A program made the translations under genes and the position numbers. Positions 1-9,241 of a stretch of 29,313 bases of DNA are shown piece by piece. Within the stretch, counting starts at the first letter, position 1, and each line of letters opens with the position of its first letter. The stretch comes from DASUAL01 sp050733055 (GTDB taxonomy: Bacteria > Gemmatimonadota > Gemmatimonadetes > Gemmatimonadales > GWC2-71-9), in NCBI GenBank assembly GCA_050733055.1, contig JBOHSI010000147.1, positions 1 to 29,313 on the forward strand, written 5' to 3'. The notes beneath the pieces are model-generated. The model had not been told where the DNA came from and searched no databases. It saw only the letters and a program-made list of their open reading frames with translations.

Positions 1-240
1 CTGGGCAAGTTCACGCAGGCGGACGACTACGCTATCCGGCGCGCGGCGCTGATGCACCGCGTGCCGTACACGACGACGATGTCGGCGGCGAGCGCCGCCT
101 GTGACGCCATCATCGCTTTGCGCAGCCGTACGGGGAGCGTGAGGAGTCTCCAAGAATGGCACGAAAAAACGACCGTCCCAAAGCAGCCGGAAGCGGCAAG
201 CGTGCCGAGTCCAAGTCGCGCGCCGACCGTGCGGGCGTAG
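1..240 (+). CDS. carB: Carbamoyl-phosphate synthase large subunit, C-terminal fragment
   Basis: The window opens inside this gene, and only the last 79 codons are present. The reading frame carries the end of the MGS-like allosteric domain, with IRRAALMHRVPYTTT followed by a run resembling the family's closing helix and the typical final motif VRSLQEWH. CarB makes carbamoyl phosphate from glutamine-derived ammonia, bicarbonate and ATP for pyrimidine and arginine synthesis. Family members usually end close to SLQE(Y/W)H. Here the frame continues about 25 residues as a Pro/Ser/Ala-rich tail to the TAG at 238-240. That tail is out of frame with, and overlapped by, the start of murB. The identification rests on the C-terminal motif only, since the catalytic domains lie outside the window. 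Confidence 0.85.
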   Translation: MGKFTQADDYAIRRAALMHRVPYTTTMSAASAACDAIIALRSRTGSVRSLQEWHEKTTVPKQPEAASVPSPSRAPTVRA

Positions 241-1199
241 CGAAGCGGCCGCCCAAGCCGACGGGGAAGGGGTCGGCGAAGGCCGCTGCCAAGTCTCCGG
301 CGGCCCCGACACCGCCGGCCCCGAAGGTCAAGTTTCGCGGCCGCGTGCTGGAGAACGAGCTGCTCGCGCGCTACACGACCTACCGGATCGGCGGGCCCGC
401 GCGCTTCCTCGTGATGCCGGCCGACGCCGAGGACGTCGTCAAGGCGTTGGAGCTCGCCCACGATCGAGGGCTCCCCTGGTTGGTCCTCGGCCTTGGCTCG
501 AACCTGCTGGTGAAGGACGGCGGCTTCCCGGGCGTGGTGTTCCGCATGGGGAAGGGGCTCGACCGGTTCGAGATGAAGGGCGCGACCGCGATTGTGGGTG
601 CCGGCATGCCGACTCCGATTCTGTCGCGGCGGACAGCGGAGGCGGGGTTCGCCGGCGTCGAGCGCTTCATCGGGATTCCGGGCACGGTGGGCGGCGGCGT
701 CGTCATGAACGCCGGCGCCCACGGCGCCGAGTTCGCCGAGATCGTCACCGAAGTGACGGTGCTCGATCCGCGGGGCAAGGTCCGCCAGATCCCCCGCAAG
801 CAGATCTCGTATCGCTACCGCGGGTCGAACCTGGAGAACATCGTGGTGCTCGAGGCGAAGCTCGCCCTGATCGAGGAGCCGCCCGCCAAGCTGAAGGAGA
901 TTCAGGGCAAGCTGCTGCGCTGGCGCAAGGCGGGGACGCCGTTCGATCAGCCGTGCTGCGGCTCGGTGTTCAAGAACCAGGGCGGCCCGCGGACCGCGGG
1001 CATGCTCATCGACGAGGCCGGCTTGAAGGGATTCGGCATCGGCGGTGCCCAAGTCTCGACGCTGCATGCGAACTACATCGTGAACACCGGGACCGCCACC
1101 GCGAGCGACGTCTTGAAGCTCATCGACCATGTGCGGAAGGCCGTCGTCAAAAAGACCGGCGTCGAGCTCGAGCTCGAAGTCAGGGTCGTCGGGGTCTAG
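156..1199 (+). CDS. murB: UDP-N-acetylenolpyruvoylglucosamine reductase
   Basis: MurB reduces UDP-GlcNAc-enolpyruvate to UDP-MurNAc with NADPH and FAD, an early cytoplasmic step of peptidoglycan synthesis. The FAD-binding motifs are visible: YRIGGPA at 76-82, GLGSNLLVKDGG at 112-123 and GIPGTVGGGVVMNAGAHG at 173-190. The SYRYR motif is at 218-222. The catalytic serine is Ser270 in CCGSVFKN, and the acidic residue near the end is Glu341 in ELEVRVVG. The overall form resembles type II MurB. Residues 1-57 are an extra, probably disordered Lys/Arg/Ala/Pro-rich tail before the conserved start at about residue 58. The ATG at 156 has a GAGGAG at 141-146, nine bases upstream, which supports it even though it overlaps carB by 85 nt. 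A GTG near 343 would remove the tail but would also cut close to the fold. The next gene starts immediately after the TAG. Confidence 0.95.
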   Translation: MARKNDRPKAAGSGKRAESKSRADRAGVAKRPPKPTGKGSAKAAAKSPAAPTPPAPKVKFRGRVLENELLARYTTYRIGGPARFLVMPADAEDVVKALELAHDRGLPWLVLGLGSNLLVKDGGFPGVVFRMGKGLDRFEMKGATAIVGAGMPTPILSRRTAEAGFAGVERFIGIPGTVGGGVVMNAGAHGAEFAEIVTEVTVLDPRGKVRQIPRKQISYRYRGSNLENIVVLEAKLALIEEPPAKLKEIQGKLLRWRKAGTPFDQPCCGSVFKNQGGPRTAGMLIDEAGLKGFGIGGAQVSTLHANYIVNTGTATASDVLKLIDHVRKAVVKKTGVELELEVRVVGV

Positions 1200-1790
1200 A
1201 TGCCCGACTATTTCGTGCACGAGTCGAGCTACGTCGACGAGGGCGCGCGCGTCGGCAAGGGCACCAAGATCTGGCACTTCTGTCACGTCATGCCCGGCGC
1301 CGTGATCGGCGAGCGGTGTAACCTGGGACAGAACGTGGTGGTCATGCCCGGGACGCGCATCGGGAACAACGTCAAGATCCAAAACAACGTCTCGATCTAC
1401 GAAGGCGTGATCCTCGAGGACGACGTATTCTGTGGACCGTCGTGCGTGTTCACCAACGTCCTCAACCCGCGCAGCCACGTGTCCCGCAAGCACGAGTACC
1501 GGCAGACGGTCGTGAGACGGGGCAGCTCGATCGGTGCCAACGCCACGATCCTCTGCGGGGTGACGCTGGGCGAGTACGCCTTCATCGGTGCGGGCGCCGT
1601 CGTGACATCCGACGTCCCCCCCTTCGCCCTCATGGTCGGCGTGCCCGCCCGGCGCGTCGGCTGGATGTGCCAGTGCGGCGACCGACTGCACGTGACCGGT
1701 GGCAGCGCGGTGTGCGGGACCTGCGGCTCTCGTTATGAAGAGTCCGGCGGCACGCTGCGCGCGATTGCTCGCTCGGCGCGCGCCGGGTAG
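1200..1790 (+). CDS. wbpD: WbpD/WlbB-like sugar N-acetyltransferase (left-handed beta-helix) with C-terminal Cys cluster
   Basis: This 196-residue protein has the hexapeptide repeats of left-handed parallel beta-helix acyltransferases, for example VGKGTKI, IGERCNL, IGNNVKI and IGANATI, from about residue 17 to 150. The FTNVLNPRS segment at 84-92 and the GVPARRVGWMC ending resemble the WbpD/WlbB family. That family acetylates the 3-amino group of UDP-2-acetamido-3-amino-2,3-dideoxy-glucuronate. The following aminotransferase, Gfo/Idh oxidoreductase and nucleotide-sugar dehydrogenase would supply its substrate, which strengthens the call. Residues 157-175 hold CxC and CxxC pairs (Cys157, 159, 172, 175) that look like a small zinc ribbon appended to the fold. 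The ATG directly abuts the murB stop. Other 3-N-acetyltransferases of amino sugars remain possible. Confidence 0.82.
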   Translation: MPDYFVHESSYVDEGARVGKGTKIWHFCHVMPGAVIGERCNLGQNVVVMPGTRIGNNVKIQNNVSIYEGVILEDDVFCGPSCVFTNVLNPRSHVSRKHEYRQTVVRRGSSIGANATILCGVTLGEYAFIGAGAVVTSDVPPFALMVGVPARRVGWMCQCGDRLHVTGGSAVCGTCGSRYEESGGTLRAIARSARAG

Positions 1791-1820
1791 TTTGTTGCGC
1801 TCTCAGAGGATACCGACCAG

Positions 1821-2936
1821 GTGAATGTGCCGCTCCTGGACCTCGTGGCGCAGTATCGCGCCATCAAGGACGAGGTCCTTCCCGCCGTGCAGGCGGTCAT
1901 AGACTCGCAGCAGTTCGTGATGGGCCCCGCGATCGCGCGGCTCGAGGCAGCGGTCGCCGCGCTGTGCCGCGCCCCGCACGGCATCGCCTGCGCCAGCGGA
2001 ACCGACGCGTTGCTCCTGCCGCTCAAGGCGTTGCAGCTCAGGCCGGGGGACGAGGTCATTACGACCCCGTTTACCTTCTTCGCCACCGCGGGAACGATCC
2101 ACAACACCGGCGGCACGCCGGTGTTCGTGGACATCGAACCCGACACGTTCAACATTGATCCCGCGGCGGTCGAGGCGGCGGTTACGCCGCGCACCCGGGC
2201 GATCCTGCCCGTGCATCTCTACGGGCAGATGGCGGCGCTGGAGCGCCTGGTCCCGCCCGCGCGCGCCCGCGCGCTGACGATCCTCGAGGATGCCGCGCAG
2301 GCGATCGGCGCCCGCCGCAAGATCGACGGCCGGTGGCGCATGGCGGGCGAGCTGGGCTGGACGACGGCGTTCTCCTTCTTCCCGAGCAAGAACCTCGGCG
2401 GTTGGGGGGACGGCGGGATGATGGTCACGTCGGACGACGCGGCCGCGAAACGTCTGCGGAGGCTGCGGCTGCACGGGGGCGCCAAGCAGTACTACCACGA
2501 CGAAGTGGGGACGAATTCGCGCCTCGACAGCCTCCAGGCCGCGGTCCTGCTCGCGAAGCTGCCGCACCTCGCGCCTTGGTCCGCCCAGCGGCGCGAGCAC
2601 GCGGCTCGCTATAGCAGCGGACTCGCCGACCTGCCGCAGGTGAAGCCCCCGGTCGTGGATCCGTGCAACGAGCACATCTTCCACCAGTACACGCTCCGGG
2701 TCGAGCGTCGCGACGAGCTCCAGGCCCACCTCAAGCGCAAGGGCATCGGCAACGCGATCTATTACCCGGTGCCGCTCCACCTCCAGAACTGCTTCAGCCA
2801 TCTGGGCTATCGCCGCGGCCAGTTTCCCGAGTCGGAGCGAGCCGCGGCAGAAGTGATCTCGCTCCCCGTATACCCGGAGCTCACCCGCGATCAGCTCGAC
2901 TACGTGATCGACGCGATCCGCGGGTTCTATAGGTGA
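1821..2936 (+). CDS. wbpE: DegT/DnrJ/EryC1/StrS-family PLP aminotransferase, WbpE-like
   Basis: This is a 371-residue fold-type I aminotransferase of the sugar aminotransferase family. ASGTDAL at 58-64 matches the phosphate-binding turn. EDAAQAIGA at 156-164 supplies the aspartate that contacts the PLP nitrogen. FSFFPSKNLGGWGDGG at 184-199 carries the Schiff-base lysine, Lys190. In the WbpABDE pathway such an enzyme transaminates the 3-keto group of UDP-GlcNAcA made by WbpB. The GTG start at 1821 follows AGAGGA at about 1805-1810 after a 30-nt gap from wbpD, and the first residues NVPLLDLVAQY are the usual beginning of this family. The 3' end overlaps the next gene by 4 nt. The sugar substrate is inferred from the neighbours, not seen in the protein. 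Confidence 0.88.
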   Translation: MNVPLLDLVAQYRAIKDEVLPAVQAVIDSQQFVMGPAIARLEAAVAALCRAPHGIACASGTDALLLPLKALQLRPGDEVITTPFTFFATAGTIHNTGGTPVFVDIEPDTFNIDPAAVEAAVTPRTRAILPVHLYGQMAALERLVPPARARALTILEDAAQAIGARRKIDGRWRMAGELGWTTAFSFFPSKNLGGWGDGGMMVTSDDAAAKRLRRLRLHGGAKQYYHDEVGTNSRLDSLQAAVLLAKLPHLAPWSAQRREHAARYSSGLADLPQVKPPVVDPCNEHIFHQYTLRVERRDELQAHLKRKGIGNAIYYPVPLHLQNCFSHLGYRRGQFPESERAAAEVISLPVYPELTRDQLDYVIDAIRGFYR

Positions 2937-3937
2937 GCCGCCTGAAGCTAGGCGTCGTCGGGGCGGGGGCGTGGGGGAAGAACCACGTCCGCACGGCCGC
3001 GGGGCTGGCCGAGGCCGAACTCGCCGCCGTGTGCGACACCGACCCGAAGGTGCGCGAGCGGCTGGCCCGCCAGTACCCGGCGGCGCACATCACAGCGGAC
3101 GTGGCCGAGCTCCTCGGTCGCGTCGATGCGGTAATCGTCGCGTCCCCTGCGGCGACCCACGCCCGGCTCGCCCTCCAATGCGTCGAGGCCGGGAAGCCGT
3201 GTCTCGTCGAGAAGCCGTTTGCGTTGAGTGTCGGCGACGCCGAGGCGGTGGCGACGCACGCGTCGGCACGCGGGGTGCCGGTGGCGGCGGGCCACCTGAT
3301 GGTGTTCCACCCCGCCGTCGAGCGGCTGCGGGCCCTGCTCCAAAGCGGAGATCTCGGCACGGTCTATTATCTCTACGGGTTGCGAGTCAACCTCGGCCAG
3401 GTGCGGGCGGACGAGAACGCCCTGTGGAGCTTTGGACCCCACGACGTATCCGTGGCACTCTACTTGCTTGGTGAGGCGCCGATACGGGTGGCCGCCCAGG
3501 GGCGCAGCTTTATCCAGCCCAAGGTGGAGGATGTGGTCTTCCTGACGATGGAGTTCGCGAGCGGCGTGCTCGGCCATGTACAGCTCTCCTGGCTCGACCC
3601 CCACAAGGAGCGCAAGCTGACCGTTGTAGGGGCCAAGCAGATGGTGGTATTCGACGACATGGAGCCACGAGAAAAGCTCCGCGTGTACGACAAGGGTGTG
3701 GACCGTCCGCCCGAATACGGCTCCTACGGGGAGAGCCTCGCGATCCGGGAAGGCGACATCTTCATTCCGAAGATCCCCAACATCGAACCGCTGGCTGCGG
3801 AGCTCCGCCACTTCGTCCGTGTGGCGCGCGGGACCGAGGCGCCGCGGGCGAGTGCCGAGGACGGTGTGCGCGTCGTCCGGGTGCTCGAAGCCGCATCGCG
3901 CTCCCTGGCGGCCGGCGGGACGCCGGTGACGCTATGA
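2933..3937 (+). CDS. wbpB: Gfo/Idh/MocA-family oxidoreductase, WbpB/WlbA-like UDP-GlcNAcA 3-dehydrogenase
   Basis: This is a 334-residue NAD(P)-dependent sugar oxidoreductase. The N-terminal Rossmann motif is GVVGAGAWGKNH at 7-18, the family EKP signature is at 93-95, and GHLMVFHPAV at 120-129 follows. WSFGPHD at 165-171 contains the His (170) expected near the active site. Given adjacent aminotransferase, acetyltransferase and UDP-GlcNAc dehydrogenase genes, it most likely oxidises C3 of UDP-GlcNAcA before transamination, as WbpB/WlbA do. It starts with GTG inside a GTGA overlap with wbpE and ends in an ATGA overlap with wbpA, so translational coupling is likely. The family assignment is firm; substrate specificity is inferred from context. 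Confidence 0.85.
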   Translation: MSRLKLGVVGAGAWGKNHVRTAAGLAEAELAAVCDTDPKVRERLARQYPAAHITADVAELLGRVDAVIVASPAATHARLALQCVEAGKPCLVEKPFALSVGDAEAVATHASARGVPVAAGHLMVFHPAVERLRALLQSGDLGTVYYLYGLRVNLGQVRADENALWSFGPHDVSVALYLLGEAPIRVAAQGRSFIQPKVEDVVFLTMEFASGVLGHVQLSWLDPHKERKLTVVGAKQMVVFDDMEPREKLRVYDKGVDRPPEYGSYGESLAIREGDIFIPKIPNIEPLAAELRHFVRVARGTEAPRASAEDGVRVVRVLEAASRSLAAGGTPVTL

Positions 3938-5253
3938 CGACCGCTGCCAGGTCCCCCGCCGACGCCCTGATCGCCAGGGCCCAGGATCGATCGGCGCTCA
4001 TCGGCATCGTCGGCCTCGGCTACGTCGGCCTCCCGCTGGCGATGGAGTTCGCTCGGGCGGGCTACCGCGTGCTCGGGTTCGACGTGAACCCCAAGGTGGT
4101 GGACGCGCTCGGCCAGGGACGCTCGCACATCCAGGACGTGCCTCAGGCGGAGGTTGCCGGATTCGTCAAGGCGGGGAAATTCGCGGTGACCGCTGATCGC
4201 GCGCGACTCAGCGAGCCCGACATCGTGTCGATTTGCGTCCCTACGCCGCTCTCGAAGACCAAAGATCCCGACGTGAGCTACGTGCTCGCCGCCACGGACT
4301 CGGTGAAACGCACGCTGCGGCGCGGCCAGCTGATCGTGCTCGAATCCACGACCTACCCCGGTACGACGCGGGAGCTGATGCTGCCGGCGCTCGAGAGCAC
4401 CGGTCTCCAGGTAGGGCAGGATTTCTTTCTCGCCTTCTCCCCTGAGCGGGTGGACCCGGGCAACCCGAAGTGGAACACGCGCAACACGCCGAAGGTGGTC
4501 GGAGGGATTACGGAGACGTGTCGCCGAGTCGCCATGGCGATCTATCAGCCGGCGATTGCGCGACTCGTCCCAGTCTCCTCGACGGAGGCGGCAGAGCTCG
4601 TAAAGATCCTCGAGAACACGTTTCGGAGCGTGAATATCGGGCTCGTGAACGAGATGGCGATCGTGTGCGACAAGCTCGGCGTGGACGTGTGGGAGGTGAT
4701 CGACGCCGCGGCGACGAAGCCGTTCGGGTTCATGAAATTCACGCCGGGTCCGGGGGTGGGCGGTCACTGTATTCCGCTCGACCCGCACTACCTGGCGTGG
4801 AAGATGCGAACGCTCAACTACCGCACACGCTTCATCGAGCTGGCCGGTGAGATCAACGCCGACATGCCCGTGTACTGGGTGGCGCGCGTCGTGGATCGCC
4901 TCAACGAGCGGGGGAAGGCGGCGCGGGGCAGCACGGTGCTGGTGCTCGGCGTCGCCTACAAGAAGGACATCGACGACGTCCGCGAGAGCCCCGCCCTCGA
5001 CGTGATCCGACTGCTGCGCCAGCGCGGGGCGGTCGTGCAGTACCACGATCCGCACGTCCCCACGCTCAGGGAAGACGCCGTCGAGCTGAAATCGGTGCCG
5101 CTCACGGCGGAGCTGCTGCAGTCGATGGACTGCGTCATTATCGTCACTGACCACACGGACATCGATTACGCGCTCGTCGCGCGCCGCGCGCCACTGGTGG
5201 TTGACACCCGCAATGCGCTGGCGGCGATGCGGGGCAAGGGGGATGGAGAGTGA
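3934..5253 (+). CDS. wbpA: Nucleotide-sugar dehydrogenase, WbpA-like UDP-GlcNAc 6-dehydrogenase
   Basis: This 439-residue enzyme belongs to the UDP-glucose/GDP-mannose dehydrogenase family, which performs a four-electron NAD-dependent oxidation of a sugar C6 alcohol to a carboxylate. The Rossmann motif IVGLGYVGLPLAMEFA lies at about 25-40. The catalytic cysteine is Cys279 within GPGVGGHCIPLDPHYLAWK. The HCIPxDP(H/Y)YL form is typical of UDP-N-acetyl-hexosamine dehydrogenases (WbpA, WecC), in contrast to the GGSCFPKD form of UDP-glucose dehydrogenase in the next gene. With WbpB, WbpE and WbpD it would complete the route to UDP-GlcNAc(3NAc)A. It overlaps its neighbours by 4 nt on both sides. 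A UDP-ManNAc dehydrogenase function is an alternative that sequence alone does not exclude. Confidence 0.87.
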   Translation: MTTAARSPADALIARAQDRSALIGIVGLGYVGLPLAMEFARAGYRVLGFDVNPKVVDALGQGRSHIQDVPQAEVAGFVKAGKFAVTADRARLSEPDIVSICVPTPLSKTKDPDVSYVLAATDSVKRTLRRGQLIVLESTTYPGTTRELMLPALESTGLQVGQDFFLAFSPERVDPGNPKWNTRNTPKVVGGITETCRRVAMAIYQPAIARLVPVSSTEAAELVKILENTFRSVNIGLVNEMAIVCDKLGVDVWEVIDAAATKPFGFMKFTPGPGVGGHCIPLDPHYLAWKMRTLNYRTRFIELAGEINADMPVYWVARVVDRLNERGKAARGSTVLVLGVAYKKDIDDVRESPALDVIRLLRQRGAVVQYHDPHVPTLREDAVELKSVPLTAELLQSMDCVIIVTDHTDIDYALVARRAPLVVDTRNALAAMRGKGDGE

Positions 5254-6553
5254 ACGTCGCGGTCATCGGCACGGGATATGTGGGCCTCGTCGTGGGCGCG
5301 TGCTTCGCCGAGACGGGCAACGACGTGATGTGCGCCGACGTCGACGAGCAGAAGATCGCCGGCCTGCGGAACAACCGCCTGCCTATTCATGAGCCGGGGC
5401 TCGAGCCGCTGGTGACGCGCAACCAGCACGCCGGCCGGCTGCAGTTCACCACCGACGTGGGCACGGCGATCGAGCGCGCCGACGTCGTCGTGATCGCGGT
5501 CGGGACGCCGCCCGACGAGGACGGATCCGCCGACCTCCAGCACGTGCTCGCGGTCGCTCGGACCATCGGTCAGCACATGAACGGGCCCAAGATCGTGGTC
5601 ACGAAGAGCACCGTCCCGGTCGGCACGGCCGAGCGAGTGCGGGCCGAGATCGCCACGTATACCAAGGTGTCCTTCCACGTCTGCTCGAACCCGGAGTTTC
5701 TCAAAGAAGGGGCGGCCGTCGAGGACTTCATGAAACCGGACCGCGTCATCGTGGGCGCCGATTCAGAAGAGGTGGGGCACGTGCTCGGCGAGCTGTACGC
5801 GCCGTTCGTGCGCACGGGTAACCCGATCGTGTACATGGACGTCCGTTCGGCGGAGATGACCAAATACGCCGCGAATGCGATGCTGGCCACCCGGATCTCG
5901 TTCATGAACCAGATCGCACGCCTGTGCGAGGCGCTCGGCGCCGACGTGACCCAGGTACGCAAGGGGATCGGGACGGATCGGCGCATCGGCTCGGCATTCC
6001 TCTTCCCAGGGCCGGGCTATGGCGGCTCCTGTTTCCCGAAGGACGTGAAGGCCCTGATCCGAACCGGCGACGACGCAGGCGTGCCGCTGGACATCCTCGC
6101 AGCCGTCGAGGTGACGAACGACCGGCAGAAACGCGTGCTGTTCGAGAAGCTGCAGCGCCACTTCGAGGGCAGGCTGCGCGGCGTGACAGTCGCCGTGTGG
6201 GGACTCGCCTTCAAGGCGGAGACGGATGACATGCGGGAAAGCCCCGCGCTGGTGCTCGTGGAGGCGCTGCTCGGCGCCGGGGCGTACGTGCGCGTGCACG
6301 ATCCCGCCGCGCTCGATGCGGCGCGTCACCGCTTCGGTGACCGGGTCGCGTACGCCGACCACGCCTACGACGCGCTGCGCGGCGCCGCGGCGCTCGCCAT
6401 CGTCACCGAGTGGCTCGAGTATCGCAATCCGGACTTTGCAAGAGTCAAGCAGCTGCTCTCGCGGCCCCTCATTGTGGACGGGCGCAACCTCTACGACCCG
6501 GGACGCTTGGCGCGCCTCGGCTTCACCTACGACAGTATCGGCCGCGGCTTGGC

Positions 6554-6569
<16 letters not shown>
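5250..6569 (+). CDS. ugd: UDP-glucose 6-dehydrogenase
   Basis: This is the second nucleotide-sugar dehydrogenase in tandem, also 439 residues but clearly divergent from the first. It begins MNVAVIGTGYVGLVVGACFA, the usual Ugd/TuaD N-terminus. STVPVGTAERVR lies at about 115-126. The catalytic Cys261 sits in GPGYGGSCFPKD at 254-265, diagnostic for UDP-glucose dehydrogenases. It should convert UDP-glucose to UDP-glucuronate, the substrate expected for the next two genes. The GTG start lies in a GTGA overlap with wbpA, and the 3' end overlaps the decarboxylase start by 16 nt. Substrate assignment is well supported by both motif and context. Confidence 0.92.
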
Positions 6570-7485
<916 letters not shown>

Positions 7486-7489
<4 letters not shown>

Positions 7490-8454
7490 GCGAGCGCGTC
7501 CTCGTCACCGGCGCGGCGGGCTTCATCGGATCGCACGTGTGCGAGGCTCTCGTGGCCCGCGGGGACGAGGTGACGGGCGTCGACAACTTCAATCCCTTCT
7601 ACGCTCGGGCCGTCAAAGAGCGCAACCTCGAGGGCCTACGCCGCAGCCCGCGCTTCCGCTTCCTCGAGGCCGACGTCGCGCGCGCCCCGCTTCCGGTCGG
7701 CGACGCGACGGTCGTACTCCATCTCGCCGCCAAGCCGGGCGTCCGCCCGTCGCTTGAGGATCCTGCTGCCTACAGCGAGGCTAACGTGACGGGGACCGTG
7801 CGGGTGCTCGAGGCGGCGCGCCGCGCCGGGCTGAAGCGGCTCGTGTTCGGCTCCTCGTCTTCCGTCTACGGCGATGCCACCCCCGCCCCCTTCGCCGAGG
7901 ACACGGCGGCCGCCTGGCCGATCTCGCCCTACGCGGCCAGCAAGCGCGCCGGCGAGCTGATGGCGCACGCCTTCGCGCATCTGTACGGGATGCAGATCGC
8001 CTGCCTGCGGTTCTTCACCGTGTATGGCCCGCGCCAGCGGCCCGATCTGGCAATCCACCGCTTCACGGACCTCATCGCGCGGGGTCAGCCCGTCCGCATG
8101 CACGGCGACGGGTCGACCGAGCGGGACTACACCTATATTACCGATTGCGTGGACGGAGTCGTGTCGGCCATCGCATGGACGGCGCGGGCGCGGTCGGGTG
8201 GGGTCGCGGAGCCGATCAATATCGGTGGGGGGGCGCGCGTGCGGCTCGACCGGTTGCTCCAGCTGTTGGCGCGGGCGTTGGGACGAGAGGTCCGGATCGA
8301 GCGCGACTCAGACCAGCCGGGAGATGTGCGTCTCACGGCCGCTGATCTGCGGCGTGCCGGGCAGGAGCTCGGCTATCGACCGAGGGTCGGCATCGAGGAG
8401 GGCATCCGGCTGTTCGTCCGCTGGTATGAGGAGGTCCATGGACGTCAGTCCTGA
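7486..8454 (+). CDS. NAD-dependent epimerase, probable UDP-glucuronate 4-epimerase
   Basis: This is a 322-residue extended SDR. The NAD motif is TGAAGFIGSHVCEALVARG at 8-26, and the catalytic pair is Tyr149/Lys153 in SPYAASKRAGE. VDNFNPFY at 32-39, AAKPGVRPSLEDPAAY at 81-96 and FFTVYGPRQRPDLAI resemble UDP-glucuronate 4-epimerases (the LpsL/CapI/GAE group), which carry similar DNFNxYY, AGVRxSLxxP and FFTVYGPxxRPD signatures. It would make UDP-galacturonate from the UDP-GlcA supplied by ugd. It starts with GTG in a 4-nt overlap with uxs, and its end overlaps the downstream TPR gene by 17 nt. Plain UDP-glucose 4-epimerase activity is the main alternative. Confidence 0.82.
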
Positions 8455-9241
8455 GCATCTCGTCGAGCAGGCCAGGGAGCGGTTTCAGCTCCAGGACTAC
8501 TACGGTGCAATTCACCTGCTCGAAGAGGTGGTCGCGGCCGGTCGCTCGTTCGCCGACGCACACCATCTGCTGGGGCTGTCGTATTCGCTCGTGGGCCAGC
8601 AGGAGCAGGCGCTCAGGCAGCTCGACCGCGCGCTGACGCTGAACCCGCATTACGTCGAAGCCCTGGTCCACCGGGCGATCGTCCTCAATGAGCTCGGCCG
8701 TGAGGCGGAAGCCGACGCGGCGTTCCGGCGGGCGGCCCAGGTGGGTGGGGAGCCGCGCCAGGGCTTCTCGGCCCACATGGCGGCGAAGCTCGCGAACCAG
8801 CACGCCGCGCTGGGCGCCGCGTATCTCGAGGCGGGCGGGCTAGCCCAGGCGATGGAGCAGCTTCAACATGCGCTCTCCCTCGGACCCGCCTTCCACGATC
8901 TGCGGTATAAGCTGGGGCGCATGCTGCTGCAGGCGGGCCGCGCCCTGGACGCGCGGGAACACTTCGAGATCATCGTGCGGGCGCGACCGAACTACCTGGA
9001 CGCAGCCGTCATGCTGGGCCTGGCGTGCTATCTGGCGGGCGATGGCCTCGCGGCGAAGCAGGCGTGGGAAGCGCTGCGCGAGCGCCACCCGGAGGACCCC
9101 CGGGTGGAAGCCTACCTCGCCATGCTGGCGCGCAGCGACACCGCCGGCCAGGCGCCCGCCGTCACGGCGTCCGTCGCCGAGGAGCCGTCGTCGGGGCCGC
9201 CTGCCGCGAAAGGGAGGGGAGGACGAAGGGGACGGTCGTGA
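8438..9241 (+). CDS. Cytoplasmic tetratricopeptide-repeat protein
   Basis: This 267-residue protein has several TPR-like units, recognisable from patterns such as ADAHHLLGLSYSLVGQQEQALRQ, ALVHRAIVLNELGREAEAD and DLRYKLGRMLLQAGRALDAREHFE. No signal peptide or membrane segment is visible. The last 35 or so residues are low-complexity and end in a basic KGRGGRRGRS tail. The ATG at 8438 is preceded by a strong GAGGAGG at 8428-8434, and upstream codons belong to the epimerase in another frame. It overlaps the epimerase by 17 nt and the next TPR gene by 4 nt. TPR proteins scaffold protein-protein contacts. Its partner cannot be deduced, though the operon suggests an envelope or polysaccharide role. 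Confidence 0.8.
   Translation: MDVSPEHLVEQARERFQLQDYYGAIHLLEEVVAAGRSFADAHHLLGLSYSLVGQQEQALRQLDRALTLNPHYVEALVHRAIVLNELGREAEADAAFRRAAQVGGEPRQGFSAHMAAKLANQHAALGAAYLEAGGLAQAMEQLQHALSLGPAFHDLRYKLGRMLLQAGRALDAREHFEIIVRARPNYLDAAVMLGLACYLAGDGLAAKQAWEALRERHPEDPRVEAYLAMLARSDTAGQAPAVTASVAEEPSSGPPAAKGRGGRRGRS

Noticed and set aside
27..1691. Long minus-strand open frame opposite murB and wbpD
   Set aside because: It is antisense to two clearly conserved genes, is rich in His/Arg/Asp typical of high-GC antisense frames, and shows no domain.
3724..5154. Minus-strand open frame of 476 codons opposite wbpA
   Set aside because: The plus strand carries a full dehydrogenase with its catalytic motif; the antisense frame has no recognisable motif.
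6410..6553. Upstream extension of the UDP-glucuronate decarboxylase frame
   Set aside because: The Rossmann motif starts directly at ATG 6554; the extension overlaps ugd and has no family support.
8024..8437. Upstream extension of the first TPR gene
   Set aside because: It lies in another frame of the epimerase gene, and the ATG at 8438 has a strong GAGGAGG.
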